Assembly (NCBI GenBank): GCA_023213315.1
Contig: JAKCPI010002591.1
Coordinates: 1 to 64,000 of the forward strand
DNA length: 64,000 bases
Direction of reading: 5' to 3'
DNA from: Euborellia annulipes
Taxonomy: Eukaryota > Arthropoda > Insecta > Dermaptera > Anisolabididae
A model generated the notes under the pieces. That model ran no database searches. It was not told where the DNA came from and saw only the letters and a list, made by a program, of their open reading frames with translations. The position numbers and the translations under genes are program-made. Below, in pieces: positions 11,646-23,500 of the stretch (within the stretch, counting starts at the first letter, position 1; the number at the start of each line of letters is the position of its first letter).

Positions 11646-11935
11646 TATTTAATTTTTGGTCCTTAGAATAAATTGAATTTTCATTTTTTTTCTCATCTAG
11701 CTATTTCGAAACTTTTTTTAGTAGCTATTTATTCAAGTCCAGAATGTCGTCTATTTTTTTCGAAAGTATGATTAGCAATTTAAGGAACCCACTTTCTTTG
11801 GGTTTAAAATCTCTTTGTTAGGCATGATAAGGTGCTTCAATTTGAAAAAAGTTATTATTATTCTACTATAGTTTGAATTGAATTCTTTTAATTAAAACGG
11901 TGGTGTAGGTCTACTGATGAATAGTAAAGCATATT

Positions 11936-12148
11936 TTCGCGTGCCGGAGGAGAGCCTAACTTAAATATAAAATTTCAACCTCGAAGCTCATTTCTTTCTT
12001 GCTTTATTTTGATCATAGATATACACATAGACCTGCGGGATTCTCTTTTTTGTACTCAGGGGGCCTGAATTTCCATCTAAATCTCGAATTTTTGACATGA
12101 ACTCAATTGTCTATTATTAACCTAAATATAGATAAGAGAAAGTATTAA
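11936..12148 (-). mobile_element. HINE-like element, 5' fragment
   Basis: Shows CCTAACTTAAATATAAAATT, CTCAGGGGGCCTGAATT and the terminal ATAAGAGAAAGTA in the order expected for the reversed 5' half of the family. It is strongly diverged. Confidence 0.6.
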
Positions 12149-12253
12149 GAAATTATTCTTAAAAACTTGCACTTATTAGAGAAGATAAAATGGCCACAAA
12201 TTGCTCGAGTTCTTATTTATATTAATAAATATTAATATTTTTTTTTGGATTAA

Positions 12254-12502
12254 AGCTGAAAGCACACCAATTGAGAAAAACGTTTTCGGACAAAACGTTT
12301 TGTCCAAGAGCACAACGTTTTGCTCGATGTCAAAGCCCACCGATTGAGCAAAATGCTCAGTGTCGAAACATTTGGTTCGATGATGTTGAATCACGTCCAA
12401 TTGTGTTTTGTCTCTTCAGTGAGCGTTGACCCATAGAAAACAGTTTTTAGGCAAAAACGTTTTATTCGAAAACGTTGCTCAATTGATGTGGTGCGTTCAT
12501 CC
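12254..12502. mobile_element. Harbinger-like (Tourist-type) MITE
   Basis: Inverted termini contain AGCACACCAATTGAG and, on the other strand, CGCACCACATCAATTGAGC, with a 3-bp flank TAA/TTA as expected for PIF/Harbinger. The body repeats AAAACGTTTTG words in both orientations. A better copy lies at 45215-45477. Confidence 0.6.
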
Positions 12503-13142
12503 TTACAGTCATCTTCTCTGACTTATCAACAACCATTTCTCTTTGTTTTTATTCCAATTAAATATAATTTAATTTTTAATTTCACGGAATATTGACAAAG
12601 AAATCTTAAAACCTTCACAGGTCTCGACCTGTGTAATAAAATCACGGTTTTGAAAACTATAAACATTTAATACTGTAAATCAATTTCTCTATATTTTATA
12701 ATTAATAAAATTGAAGTATTTAACTCTTTAAGGTTTGTTTTTTGTAGTCTAAACAAAAGTTTCGCGGATGAGAAGTTACTATTATTATTTGATAAATTTC
12801 TCCCAAAATCCTCTAACTCTCTCGCTCTCTTGACATCAAGTTTGAAATCCAAAACTCCGTTATTCAACAACAGATGATAATAATTTAACAACAACATTGG
12901 TAGAAATGAAATTTTCTATGAGAGAAAAGTAATTTCTAAGCATTCTTGTCATGAGTTACGCATAAATGTTGAAATAATTTTATCGCTGCTTTTGATGTGA
13001 TCTCAATTTATATTTTTCATCTATCGTTCATATTTTTTTTTTAGCAAAAATAGAAGTCTTGAAAAAAGTTGAGTAAAATTTGAACCTGAATAGAGATAAA
13101 TGGCTTCAGATGCCGAAAATGTTTTAAACAAAAAAAACAAAC

Positions 13143-13530
13143 TTGAATTCTAATATATCGGCGGAAACTAATTATATGTCAACACAAAACAATCTGGTGT
13201 GACAAGCACAGAACATAACTTTCAATTACCGAAGGTAAGATAAAGTTGTGTGCGACCAGTCCCAAGGGCGTCCGCAGGAATTTTTGCAGAGGGGGAAGGA
13301 TTTTTTGCAGGGGGGAAGTCACTTAGATAAGTTAAAAAAACGTATTTTGATATTAATAATGTTATACATCTCTTAGTATTTAAAGTTTTCTCACCGCGGC
13401 AAGGTGAATGTATACTGTGAAAGGTTTTTTTGTATTTTTTTTGTTTTATACATTTTTTTGTATCATTTTAATTTTCAGGGGGGCAAGTGCTGGTTGCCCC
13501 CCTGCGGACCCCATGACCAGTCCCACCAGA
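13143..13530 (+). mobile_element. HINE-like 3' hairpin split by a hAT element
   Basis: The hairpin starts with AATCTGGTGTGACAAGCACA near 13190 and should close as AGTCACACCAGA; the closing part lies at 13516-13530. The 253-bp hAT element 13263-13515 sits between with a TSD. A SINE-tail fragment (GGCTTCAGATGCCGAAAA) lies just upstream. Confidence 0.65.
13263..13515. mobile_element. hAT-like MITE, TSD ACCAGTCC
   Basis: Inverted termini CAAGGGCGTCCGCAGG and (minus strand) CATGGGGTCCGCAGG enclose a 253-bp AT-rich body with G/C runs near the ends. ACCAGTCC is repeated exactly at 13255-13262 and 13516-13523. Confidence 0.87.
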
Positions 13531-13602
13531 TTTTTTTAAGTTTTTTTTAGACAGCTTTGTCCAATTTTTTCTTTCTCAAAATTTTTCTCTTTTATCTCTT
13601 TT

Positions 13603-13912
13603 TACTTTCTCATATCTATACATATGTTTATATATTGTATATAGAAAGTTTTGGATTCATGTCAAAAATTCGATGTCGAGATTTTAATGGCTACACACGT
13701 TTTGTAGTCCCCTGATTCTAAAAAAGTGGTTTTCGCAACATGGCCCGTCTGTCTGTGAGTGTGTGTGTGTGTGTGTGTGTGTGCGCCTGCTTTCAATTTT
13801 AAGCATGAAGAAATTGAGCTAGGAGGTTGAAATTTTATATCTATGGAGTGAAAATAAGCATTTGAACAAAATCGACCAAAGAGTACTACTGATGTACTTT
13901 TTAAGTTTTTTC
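13603..13912 (+). mobile_element. HINE-like element, 5' part with GT microsatellite
   Basis: Begins TACTTTCTCATATC, carries GATGTCGAGATTTTAATGG and AAAAAAGTGGTTTTCGCAAC, then CTGTCTGTGAGTG and a GT run at 13753-13782. It stops after GTACTACTGATGTACTTTTT. Confidence 0.65.
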
Positions 13913-14143
13913 CCTCTAATGAGCCTCAGCTGCCGAGAGGATAAAAAATAAAAATATATAATTTTTTTTTTAGTATTTTTTACTTTCTCATATTTTTAAT
14001 CAAAAAAATGACTCCTTGCATATTATTAATAAAAGTGGATACGAGCCAACTTGATTTTGTTTTCAATTTATATTCCATTTTTGTCAAGAACTTGGCCATT
14101 TATTTCAATTTTATACTTAGAACACTTGATAAGTCCTTCAAAA

Positions 14144-14468
14144 CAGGGACGGATTAAAGGGGGAGGTGCGGATGGGGCGACCGTCCCCTCCGAGAAAAAA
14201 TTGAAAAAGTTTTAAAAACGCCGCTAGTAGGCCTATTTGAAGATATTACTTAAAATATTTTCGATCTCCAGATATGCCCTCCTGTAAATTGAATCTTCCA
14301 ACCAATCGAATCCCGTCCCATGCGACAAAAATTTATTTAAATTGAATTGCCTACCCATCAATTTAAATAAATAGGGACGGGGTCTAAAAGGCCATCGATG
14401 CTGAAAAAGACCTTAAATAATTTTAAAAAAACCGTCCCCACCGACAAAATTACATTAATCCGTCCCTG
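14144..14468. mobile_element. hAT-like MITE, TSD CTTCAAAA
   Basis: Inverted termini CAGGGACGGATTAA at both ends and an exact CTTCAAAA duplication at 14136-14143 and 14469-14476 define a 325-bp element. Inside, near 14385-14425, is a SINE-tail-like motif (GATGCTGAAAAAGACCTTAA). Confidence 0.9.
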
Positions 14469-14954
14469 CTTCAAAATACTCTCCATATCTTAAATCATAG
14501 TGTCTTGAACATATGATAAATTCATTTACTACACTTTATTTACATGATATAAATACTATGTGTAAATAAAGAAAAAAAAAAAAAAAAAGGAAAGAAACTG
14601 AATAAAAAAATAACCTCAGAGAAAAAAATACAATATTGTTGTGAATTGATTCACTCGAATCCATTTCAAAGTGTCAAAATTTGAAATAGAATCAACAAAT
14701 ATCATATTTTTTTATTTATATAACTCAGTTTCTTATTATTATTTTTATTATTATTTGATATAGATTGTATATCTCCCTATTTTTTTTGTTCATTATTTAT
14801 TCAAGGAATTATCATTCCATTTCGTGATAGGAATCTTCGTTAAAAGAAAAAAAAAAAAATTCCCCTAAAACGATATACGATTATACTCTGATTGAATATA
14901 ATTTATTAACATTATCTTATTTTACTGGGAGATAAAAATTGGAACGTCAAAGTA

Positions 14955-15303
14955 TTGCGGTCATATTAAAAATTCGATATCGAGATTTTGACGGAAATAA
15001 ACATTCTGAGCAAAATGCTCGGTCAATATATGTTTTTATGACCATAATATCTCAAGAACTAAAAGAGATATTGATATTTGTTTATGACATTTATGTTCGG
15101 TAACCTCGTGGCACGCAACACGAAGTTTTTTAATAAAATCGGCCTAAGAACTCTAGTACTTTTTTGTAAATGCACTAATCTTTCCTTTTATACGAACTTT
15201 TTTACTTTTTTTTATCCTCAAATCGAATCAATTTATTTCTTGAATTCTACTAAACCGTCGGAAACTAAATTTATGTCGACACAAAAAGTCTTTTAAATGT
15301 CAC
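14955..15303 (+). mobile_element. Strongly diverged HINE-like element
   Basis: Retains ATTCGATATCGAGATTTTGA, AATATCTCAAGAACTAAAAG and TATGTCGACACAAAAAGTCT in family order but has lost both termini. Confidence 0.5.
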
Positions 15304-15859
15304 ACTCACGGCCTGATTTGTCGGGCCAACCGACAGGGCATACTAATAGTCAGGCCCTTACTAGTCTGACTTGATTCGTCAAAATTCAGTGCATGCCCCC
15401 TCTCATTAATCCATTTAATTTAACATAAGTTGTTGTGCCATTAGTTATTTATTTATTTTTGTCGATTCTTGTTAATAAAATTAGGTGGCCCTTTTGTATG
15501 TGAGGCTCTTATGTCACTTCTTCAGCTGATTAGATCTCTGACAATCTGATGGTTATCATTTTAATAAATAGGAATTTATCTTTCACATGCCCCTATTGTT
15601 TTCTTATTGATAAGCAGCATGCTTTTAAAATTTTGTTTTTGAACTCTTGTTAAAAAACCAGAAATTTTCTTCAATATGATTCTTTTTTTTTTTCTTCTCT
15701 AATTCTATTAATAATATAATATTTTATAAGGGAAAGAATTAAGAGCAAAGTAAATGTATTGGAAAACTAATTTTTTTCATCCGTTGGCCTCTTAAAAATC
15801 TTTTAAAAAATTCTTTATATAGGGTTGGATCTAAATAAACTCAACGTATTAATATAATT

Positions 15860-16087
15860 CGTTGATAGTTTGGGCTGGAGGTTGAAATTAATAAATAGGA
15901 GAAGAAAACCAGCGCCTCTTTTTCCACCATACACACTATTTATTTGCAATTTATTTGCTGTATAATAATTTTATTTTATATTGTATATTGTTATCTTTAT
16001 ATAGTTGCTGCACTGATGATGGTTGGCGTTTTGTAGCTCGAAATATTTGCAAATAAATAGTGTGTATGGTGGAAAAAGAGGCGCTGG
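15860..16087. mobile_element. Snapback element with one hammerhead-like motif
   Basis: The right part holds a plus-strand hammerhead core followed by a tail ending GAGGCGCTGG. The left part is an inverted copy of only that tail, starting almost exactly at the predicted cleavage site (TTGCAAATAAATAG). Flanks GTATTAATATAATT (15846-15859) and GTATTGATATAATT (16088-16101) form a 14-bp TSD with one mismatch. The layout suggests a self-primed reverse-transcription product. Confidence 0.7.
16003..16056 (+). ncRNA. Hammerhead-ribozyme-like motif
   Basis: Core CUGAUGA at 16013-16019, GAAA at 16040-16043, stem III AUAU, predicted cleavage after the following U, and stem I UGCA/UGCA. Stem II is weak (several mismatches), so folding is less certain than in other copies. 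Confidence 0.5.
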
Positions 16088-16165
16088 GTATTGATATAAT
16101 TTTTTATTCTTCAATTAAATGTTTTCATGTACAATAGTTTGATATAATACATTTTTCTGTTTCAG

Positions 16166-16383
16166 TTGGGCGGAGATACAAGAAGCCATTCTGCCACAAC
16201 ATCCGATTATCGGAGAGCCAAATGATGTGCTACCGATTCGTCGTGTTCTTTTTTCAATATGTTACTCCGTTATGCGTCATTAGTTATGTCTATGCGCAAA
16301 TGGGATTGCGTTTGTGGGGGTCAAGAGCCCCTGGGAATGCTCAAGACTCACGGGACGCAAATCTAATGAGGAATAAGAAAAAG
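16166..16383 (+). CDS. Lkr: Leucokinin (kinin) receptor, internal exon: ECL2-TM5-ICL3
   Basis: First visible coding exon of a class A neuropeptide GPCR of the plasma membrane. Kinin receptors bind C-terminally amidated kinin peptides and couple mainly to calcium signalling controlling diuresis and gut muscle (established for the family). After two bases of a split codon the exon encodes KKPFCHNIRLSESQMMCYRF, where Cys should form the TM3-ECL2 disulfide, then TM5 (FFFQYVTPLCVISYVYAQMG). The ICL3 signature LWGSRAPGNAQDSRDANLM and RNKKK follow. The acceptor is TTTCTGTTTCAG and the donor is GTAGAG, ending in phase 0. The APGNAQDxRDAN block is typical of kinin receptors. TM1-TM4 exons were not found upstream, so the gene is partial here. 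Confidence 0.88.
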
Positions 16384-17649
16384 GTAGAGAAACTTCATTC
16401 TTTTTGTATTATAATCTATAATAATAATAGAATTCACTCTTTTATCTACTTTCTACAAACCTAAAAACTTAAAATTTGGAGAAAATACACCAGCGAATGC
16501 TTTTCACATTAAAAATAATTAATTTTTAATACGGATATTCGCTGTTGTTTTCTCTAAAACCTTAATAATTTGACCCATAGATGGTACAGTGAGGGACATT
16601 ATTAAGACCGAGCCATGCGTTTTCTACTTGTGATTATTTCATTGTTTTTATAAAAGAAAATTAAAATCTTTATTGGAAATTTTCTAGGTTTGAACCATGA
16701 AAGTTTCCATTAAAAAATATATAATATTTTTTTAAATGAAATAAATAATCACAAGTAGAAAAGGCATAGATGGGACTTAATATTGTCTCTCACTGTACAT
16801 CATATAATTAAAATCTAAGTTTATGTAATTATCAACGACAAAATACTTTTTCTATTTATTTTTTTTCTCTTTTCTATGAAAAATGAAAATCAATGCTTTT
16901 GCAATATTTTCTCAATTAGAGGATGTTTCAAAAGAATCGTTTACCAAAGTGAATAATATCGACTTTCATTCGATCAGCCTGCAAAATACTCAATATTATC
17001 TTCTCATCGTATTGGTTGCCTACATTCAGGCGTAGATAAAATTTATATTCTTCAGAAGTTTGAATTTTTTTTCAACAAAATCAGGGTCAAATATATTGTT
17101 ATTTTTTTTGTAACGTATCTTGTCTGACCCTCTTTTCGTTGTAAAAAATTACAACTTCTGAAGAAAGCATCCTAGTAAAATTCAAACTTCTGAAGAAATA
17201 ATGCTGCTGGCTAACGAAATCTGGCATAATTTTGATTTGATAGATTAAATATTAAGGACGACGTTAAGCTTGCATTTTACCATCTCTTTTATTTCAAATA
17301 TTTATATGGCTTTTATATTTTTACAAAAACTACACTTTTTAATTTCCTTTCTGTTTCTTTTAAGGAATTCAAAAATAATATAGTCCCTTAATGGCATAAT
17401 AAATAAAAAAATAAAATAAATTTAGATTGATTTTGAACAACCCCCCCCCCCCCCACTAGTGTTGAATGGTGACCACTAGTTTTTCAAGCTAACAGTTGTT
17501 AAGACTCTCTATTCTACAGGAAAATAAATTTGTATTTATTTTCCCTTGGCTTACTAGTCTTCAACTCAATTCAAAATCTACAACCATAAAGAAAATAAAG
17601 AAATGTATTTTTAGGTATATTAGGCTAATATTTAATTTTTTTGCTGCAG
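16384..17649 (+). other. Receptor intron (1.27 kb)
   Basis: GTAGAG donor and TTGCTGCAG acceptor. It contains the mariner-like MITE 16587-16795 and a C-run near 17441-17454. No exon seen inside. Confidence 0.8.
16587..16795. mobile_element. mariner-like MITE with TA target site
   Basis: CAGTGAGGGACATTATTAAG at the left and the near-identical CAGTGAGAGACAATATTAAG on the opposite strand at the right, each flanked by TA, define a 209-bp element. A second shared motif, TTTTCTACTTGTGATTAT, extends the inverted arms to about 60 bases. No transposase. Confidence 0.8.
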
Positions 17650-17750
17650 GTGATTAAAATGTTGGTGATAGTCGTCGCTCTCTTCGCACTCTGCTGGCTT
17701 CCTTTACAAACCTACAACGTCCTACAAGATATTTTCCCCGAGATAAATGA
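17650..17750 (+). CDS. Lkr: Leucokinin receptor, TM6 exon
   Basis: Continues in phase 0 from the previous exon with VIKMLVIVVALFALCWLPLQ then TYNVLQDIFPEIN. It holds the basic end of ICL3, TM6 with the conserved CWLP motif and the start of ECL3. The exon ends GA before GTGAGT, splitting a Glu codon completed in the next exon. The next intron is 18.5 kb and filled with mobile elements. Confidence 0.88.
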
Positions 17751-18187
17751 GTGAGTTAATAAAATTTTTTTTTTTATCATAAGATTTAAGTTAATCTTTT
17801 AAATATACACTTTTAACTTAGTTTCGTATTAATTAAATTAGAAGTTTCTCTCTCTCTCTCTTTTACACTCAAATATACAGATGATGATGATGATCAGGAA
17901 TTTAATTTTAATTAAAATTAATTCTTATATTTCCTTCTTTTTTCAAACCTAAGATCATATTATGAGATTGAATTTAAAAGTTTTTTTTTTTAATCTCTCG
18001 CTCTTTTCTTTCTGTTTTTCAACCGATCTATCTTAAAACGAATTCGATGGCCTAATTTAATTAAAGATGAAAAAAAAAACACACCACCAATTATTATCGG
18101 CTTTTTTATTTACTCTTAAAAGTGATCTTAAATTAATTATAATTACCAACATAACAAAACTAAAGGAGATATACCTAGAAATAATTT

Positions 18188-18605
18188 TACTTTCTCTTAC
18201 CTATATATGTTAATATATAGAGAAAAAGTATTGGATTCATTTCGAAAAATTCGATGTCGAGATTTTGATGGATATACACGTTTTGAGGTCCCCAGAATCC
18301 AAAAAAGTGGTTTTCGCTTCTGTCTGTGTGTGTGTCTATCTGTCTGTGAACAAAATATCTCAAGAACAAAAAAAGCTAGAAGATTGAAATTTTATATTTA
18401 AGTAAGGTGGCTGGGGCGTGTCACGAAGCTTTTGAATAAAATTGGCCAACGAATACTAGTACTTTACTGATGCACTTTTTCAGTGTTTTTTTTTTTTTTT
18501 TTTTTTTCTCACAATTCGCTCTAACGATTTTGATTAAAATTCGAAAATCAATTATTTTTTTAGATGTTCTTTAAAATGAATATTCTCATTTTTCTTTAAA
18601 AAAGT
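18188..18605 (+). mobile_element. HINE-like element, 5' two-thirds
   Basis: Starts TACTTTCTCTTACC with its terminal AT-rich palindrome. It carries TCGATGTCGAGATTTTGATG, CTGTCTGTGTGTGTGTCTAT, the ACTAGTACTTTACTGATG motif and part of the following region, then ends without the 3' hairpin. Confidence 0.7.
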
Positions 18606-18793
18606 CCAACGATATAGCCACAATTTACCGATCCCGTACTTATTGGGTCACCCGGTATATATCAATATATATTTTTATTCTCTGAAAGAACTGTCACGTA
18701 TGCCAAATCAGTTGTATTTCTCTAGTTTTATTTTTATCATCTCGATAACAAATTAAAATGAAATGGAAAATAGTATATTTGTTTGTTTACTGC

Positions 18794-18797
18794 ATTG

Positions 18798-18829
<32 letters not shown>
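18794..18829 (+). repeat. Poly-A run
   Basis: Long uninterrupted A-run with no recognised retroelement immediately upstream; it may mark a decayed insertion. Confidence 0.7.
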
Positions 18830-18831
<2 letters not shown>

Positions 18832-19205
18832 TAAACTAGAAAGTGGAATTTTTCATACAGAATCAGGCATGTTTAACAGAGTGTAGGAGTAATGGATGAT
18901 TATCTTTGATCGAAACGAAAAGAAATCGTCTGAGCATAAAATAAATTGGTATAAGACAAAAAATATTTAGAAAAAGAAAATGGATTTTCAAATATACGAC
19001 TAAACTATTAAGAGTTATTCTAACTTCTCTTTTTTTGTTCTCATAAAAATGGGTTAAAAAGTCAGCCTGAGCAGTAGACTTTTTTGGGATTTCTGATTGG
19101 ATGGGGTATTACATTTAGTAATGTATTTCGTCAGATTTTCATATTTTATCTACATTTACACTTATTAGTTGATTTATACTTTATCTAACCTATAGGCTAT
19201 ATGTA

Positions 19206-19388
19206 ATAGGCCTATATATCGCGATCTTGTCAAAAAATCTATGTCTAGATTTTGATGAAAATACATGTTTTCACGTCCCCCGAGTCCAAAAAAGTCAACA
19301 CAAAAAGTCTGGTGTGACCAGCACAGTACGTAACTTTCGATTGCCGAAGGTAAGAGAAAGTTGTGTGCTGTGCGCCAGTCACACCAGA
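19206..19388 (+). mobile_element. HINE-like element with large internal deletion
   Basis: The 5' motif GTCTAGATTTTGATGAAAAT joins directly to the complete 3' hairpin (GTCTGGTGTGACCAGCACAG ... CAGTCACACCAGA). A second copy begins 12 bases downstream. Confidence 0.65.
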
Positions 19389-19400
19389 TTTTTTATTTTT

Positions 19401-19845
19401 TATTTTCTCTTACTTCTATATATGTTAATATAGGGAGAGAAAGTATTGGTTTCATTTCGAGATTTTGTTGGATATACACGTTTTGAGGTCCCCTGATTCC
19501 TTTAATGATGTACTTTTTTAATTTTTTTTTTTTTTTTTTTTTTTTCAAAATTCGCTCTAACGATTTTAATTAAAATGCAAAAATCAATTATTTTTTAGAT
19601 TCTCTTTCAAATGTATATTCTCGTTTTGCCCTCAAAATTGTTTGAAGAACACTTTACTCTTGTACTTCATAAGAAAGATAGGAGAAATGGTTTCTCTGTT
19701 TATAAATTTCACATCTTGAATTCTAATATATTGGCAGAAACTAAATATATCTCTACACAAAAAATCTGGTATGACAAGCACAGAACATAACTTTCTTCTA
19801 CCAAAAGTAATAGAAAGTTGGGTGCTGTATGACAGTCCCATCAGA
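19401..19845 (+). mobile_element. HINE-like element, internally deleted
   Basis: Runs from TATTTTCTCTTACTTC to a mutated hairpin ending AGTCCCATCAGA. The microsatellite and adjacent region are deleted. It lies in tandem with the copy just upstream. Confidence 0.65.
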
Positions 19846-19859
19846 TTTTTCAAGTCTTT

Positions 19860-19974
19860 TCAGCATATTTAGACAATATAGACTTTAAACGATACTTATA
19901 TTCATTACGATATATTTGGGATCCAGGCCTACTTATTTATACCATATGGTATCCAAATGACATAAATAAATTGA
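19860..19974 (-). mobile_element. SINE fragment
   Basis: Contains the minus-strand body motif ACCATATGGTATCCAAATGA and GGGATCCAGGCCTACTT, matching the middle of the SINE at 6383-6655. The tRNA-like head is missing, and the hammerhead element at 19988-20204 follows. Confidence 0.55.
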
Positions 19975-19987
19975 AAAATTTCTTTAT

Positions 19988-20204
19988 TAAAGAGAAAAAA
20001 ACGCTATATTTTCTGCAATTGTTTTTAATTCGTTAGTAAGGGTTGTAATGTGGTGAATTGAGGTGAAATCCTCTGAGGAAGGAGTGCCGATAGGTCTCCG
20101 AAATATCTGGAAATATTGCCTTACTAACGAATTAAAAACAATTGCTGAAAATATAGCGTTTTTTTCTCTTTAATAAACCAACTTCAGCAACACCACTTGA
20201 GGAG
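19988..20204. mobile_element. Snapback hammerhead element with 13-bp TSD
   Basis: AAAATTTCTTTAT is repeated exactly at 19975-19987 and 20205-20217. Inside, a plus-strand hammerhead core is followed by a tail (TTAAAAACAATTGCTGAAAA ... TTTAATAAACC). An inverted copy of the tail alone precedes it, starting a few bases 3' of the predicted cleavage site. The same tail occurs at 42663-42966, so the family is multi-copy. Confidence 0.83.
20066..20112 (+). ncRNA. Hammerhead-ribozyme-like motif
   Basis: Core CUGAGGA at 20073-20079, stem II GGAG/CUCC, GAAA at 20100-20103, stem III AUAU, then C before UGGA. Stem I has one mismatch compared with the sister motif at 42825-42870. Confidence 0.58.
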
Positions 20205-20901
20205 AAAATTTCTTTATGACTAGACTTGAACACGAATCTCATTGTAGTATTTTATATTAGAAACTCTCTAGTTGTTCTGAATAAATATGCAAATTTTTAG
20301 TGATCCTTTGAAGTTTTTTAGCCTGAGGCGGCACCATACACATCTCAAAGATTATTAATTACCTCTTTAGAATTTTTGAAATCTAACTATAGAACAAAGT
20401 TTGTTGTTTAAACAAATGACATAACTTGCAGTATATAATCCTAATTTGCTGTTTTATGAAAGTCTTTTCTTGAAGTTAAGAGATTTAAGACAGGAGAAAA
20501 GAAAAATGATCTTTTTAACAATTTATATGTCACCGTTCACTGGGGTCAAAATTGAGTTTTTATACTTTCTGCACAGAACACATCTTGCTGAGCAAGAAGC
20601 CACAATAATTTTTTTATCATTTTTTGTTCGGGAGACATGAATTTTTAAAATTTTCGCTATGATAAAGCTAGTTTTGAGAAAAATGAATTTAAAGTTTGTT
20701 TGGTCCCTTTTCTCTTATCTCACCTTTGTCTTGTTTTTTTCAATATTTTTATATAAAATTCATCAAACCTTCAATACAAGATGTTCCTTTCTCGGCACTC
20801 TTGGTTGAATTTAGGTGGTAGGTTTTCAAATTATTAATAAATTTTTTTTTTTATTAAAATTTTATTAACAGAAGTTTTTATTAGGATGGTTTACAATGCG
20901 G

Positions 20902-20945
20902 GTCGTTCACAAATGTTTCGCCTTTCGCCATCTTCAGAACCTTAA
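20902..20945 (-). ncRNA. Degenerate hammerhead-like motif
   Basis: Minus strand: CUGAAGA, then GGCGAAAGGC in which stem II is broken by one change, then GAAA. A G follows stem III where cleavable motifs have A, C or U, so self-cleavage is unlikely. Confidence 0.35.
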
Positions 20946-21191
20946 AATAAATACATTTTTTTGTAAAAAGATTAACATATTAAATATAAAATTTTTAAAA
21001 TTTTTTATCTCTTGCAATACAATCTCAATGAGACACTCCATAGATATTTTAATTTCTTCAACGTATCAAAATGAAAAAAATTAAAATATCTATGGGGTGT
21101 CTCATTGAGATTGTATTGACTGGATGCAAGAGGTAAAAAATTTTATATTTAATTATGTTAAATCTTTGTACAAAAAAATGTATTTATTTTA

Positions 21192-21232
21192 AGGTTCTGA
21201 ATATGGCGAAAGCCGAAACATTTGTGAACCAA
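21192..21232 (+). ncRNA. Degenerate hammerhead-like motif
   Basis: Stem II is perfect (GGC-GAAA-GCC) and GGUUC pairs with GAACC, but the core reads CUGAAUA instead of CUGANGA. A G occupies the cleavage position. Confidence 0.35.
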
Positions 21233-21730
21233 CCTAATAAAAACCTCTGTTAATAAAATCATTTTTCCTCCCCGGACCCCCCCCCCCCCCGAATAGATAT
21301 GTATAAATAGCCTTATTTCTGATTTTATTTCAGAAAAATTTTCATTTCTAATTTTTTCAACTAATTTTAACTTTATATTTAAAAAATCAGACTTTAATCC
21401 CGACCTCTTATTTCTGATAAGGACAGAATTAATTAATTCTCTAATAACCATTCGTGTTAAGAAATCTTTCAACCATCCTGAAAGATAAGAAAAGGGATAG
21501 GTTTTTGGAGGAGGGTCGTAACAGTTTCATTTACAATCTCTTTTTTTTTTTTTTAATACAAAACAAATTGGTAGGTGTCGTGATCGTGTAAGGGTTGAAC
21601 CCCCCCCCCCCTCTTGTATCCGCTGTTGACTCAAGATGACATTATCTAATTAAAGCTAAAACGTTTTCTTATATTTTTCATTTGATAGAGTCTATGCTGT
21701 TTGGGTGACATCCTATCTTCCTACATATTA

Positions 21731-21973
21731 CACAAGGAAGGAAGCAGGTGCAGCCAAAATTAAAGCCTCCGATTTTGTTACAATTAATGAGACGTTTCGA
21801 GAAAACTTTATTTCCTCATCATCAGTCTTTCAAATTGTGTTTGTCCCGGAGTTGTTAAAAGGGCACAATACATTTATTATGTATTTTCTTTATGGGTGTG
21901 TTATTCATTGACTTGTTCAGTGAGAATGTTCTTCCTTCCTTGTGTATAAATCAACAGCCACGTACTTCATTGG
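21731..21973. mobile_element. Hammerhead element with 13-bp TSD
   Basis: TTCCTACATATTA is repeated exactly at 21718-21730 and 21974-21986. Short inverted ends ACACAAGGAAGGAAG lie just inside both borders. A minus-strand hammerhead motif lies at 21787-21832. No coding capacity. Confidence 0.8.
21787..21832 (-). ncRNA. Hammerhead-ribozyme-like motif
   Basis: Minus strand: CUGAUGA (21825-21819), one extra U, stem II GAGGAAA/UUUUCUC (seven pairs, one G-U), GAAA, self-complementary ACGU as stem III, then C. Stem I is short and imperfect. Confidence 0.6.
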
Positions 21974-22656
21974 TTCCTACATATTAATCTAATCGTTTGA
22001 TAGCCACTTCTGACATCGACATCTAGATAATATTTGTAGAATTCGATTCCATTCCTTTCATTTTAAATTAAAATGGAACATTGAAAAGCATCATTTTGTT
22101 TAGTTCTATACGGTACACTTAAAAAAAGAACAGTTAATAGTTAGTATAAGTTAATCGTATTAACTTAGAGACCAATTGTCTTCATTTCTAGAAATGATGC
22201 TATTACTTGACTTCGACCGCTATAAACCGATTGTTTCATGATTTGTATTTGATCCGGCGCCGTCTTATTGAATTCAGAATAGATTCGTATTTATTTCTAT
22301 TACATTCTCTTTTTTCTTTAATTTTAATTAGTTATCCAATTTAGTCTTTTTTATTTTCTTGTTTAATAACAGTTAAAGATGAGTTATGAAAAAATTGAAG
22401 AAGAATTTCTAATATTGTAAGGAATTTAAATTGTTATAGACTACTCTATATTCCTCTCACAGATTCACTAATAAAAAGTCTCATGAATTAAGCAGCTTTT
22501 TAATCAACAACCCTATCAAATTTTCTTAATTACTTTGACATATCATTTCATTTTTCATTGAAAATCAAAAAATCATATTAAATTTGCAATGTAAATAATA
22601 TATAGATATTCTCGAACTCAACTCAAAACTATCATTATTACTTTCTTACCCTATAT

Positions 22657-23480
<824 letters not shown>

Positions 23481-23500
23481 TTAGATTAAAAATCAATTAT

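Larger units (their letters stand above)
11378..11672. mobile_element. Palindromic element with an inverted pair of hammerhead-like motifs
   Basis: Arms of about 120 bases are inverted copies (TTATTCTAAGGACCAAAAAT on the left, its complement on the right). Each arm holds a hammerhead-like core: minus strand on the left, plus strand on the right. A T-rich 11-mer (TTTTCATTTTT) occurs on both flanks and may be a TSD, but low complexity makes this uncertain. Confidence 0.65.
20860..21257. mobile_element. Palindromic element with two defective hammerhead-like motifs
   Basis: Arms of about 190 bases are inverted (CACAAATGTTTCG left, CGAAACATTTGTG right; central AATACAATCTCAATGAGACA). Each arm contains a hammerhead-like core, each with a different defect. 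The palindrome ends in ATTTTATTAACAG and its complement; no TSD is evident. Confidence 0.65.

Noticed and set aside
1..16165. Search for the TM1-TM4 exons of the receptor
   Set aside because: No frame with acceptable splice borders showed the expected TM2, DRY-type TM3 or TM4 motifs; they probably lie upstream of the window.
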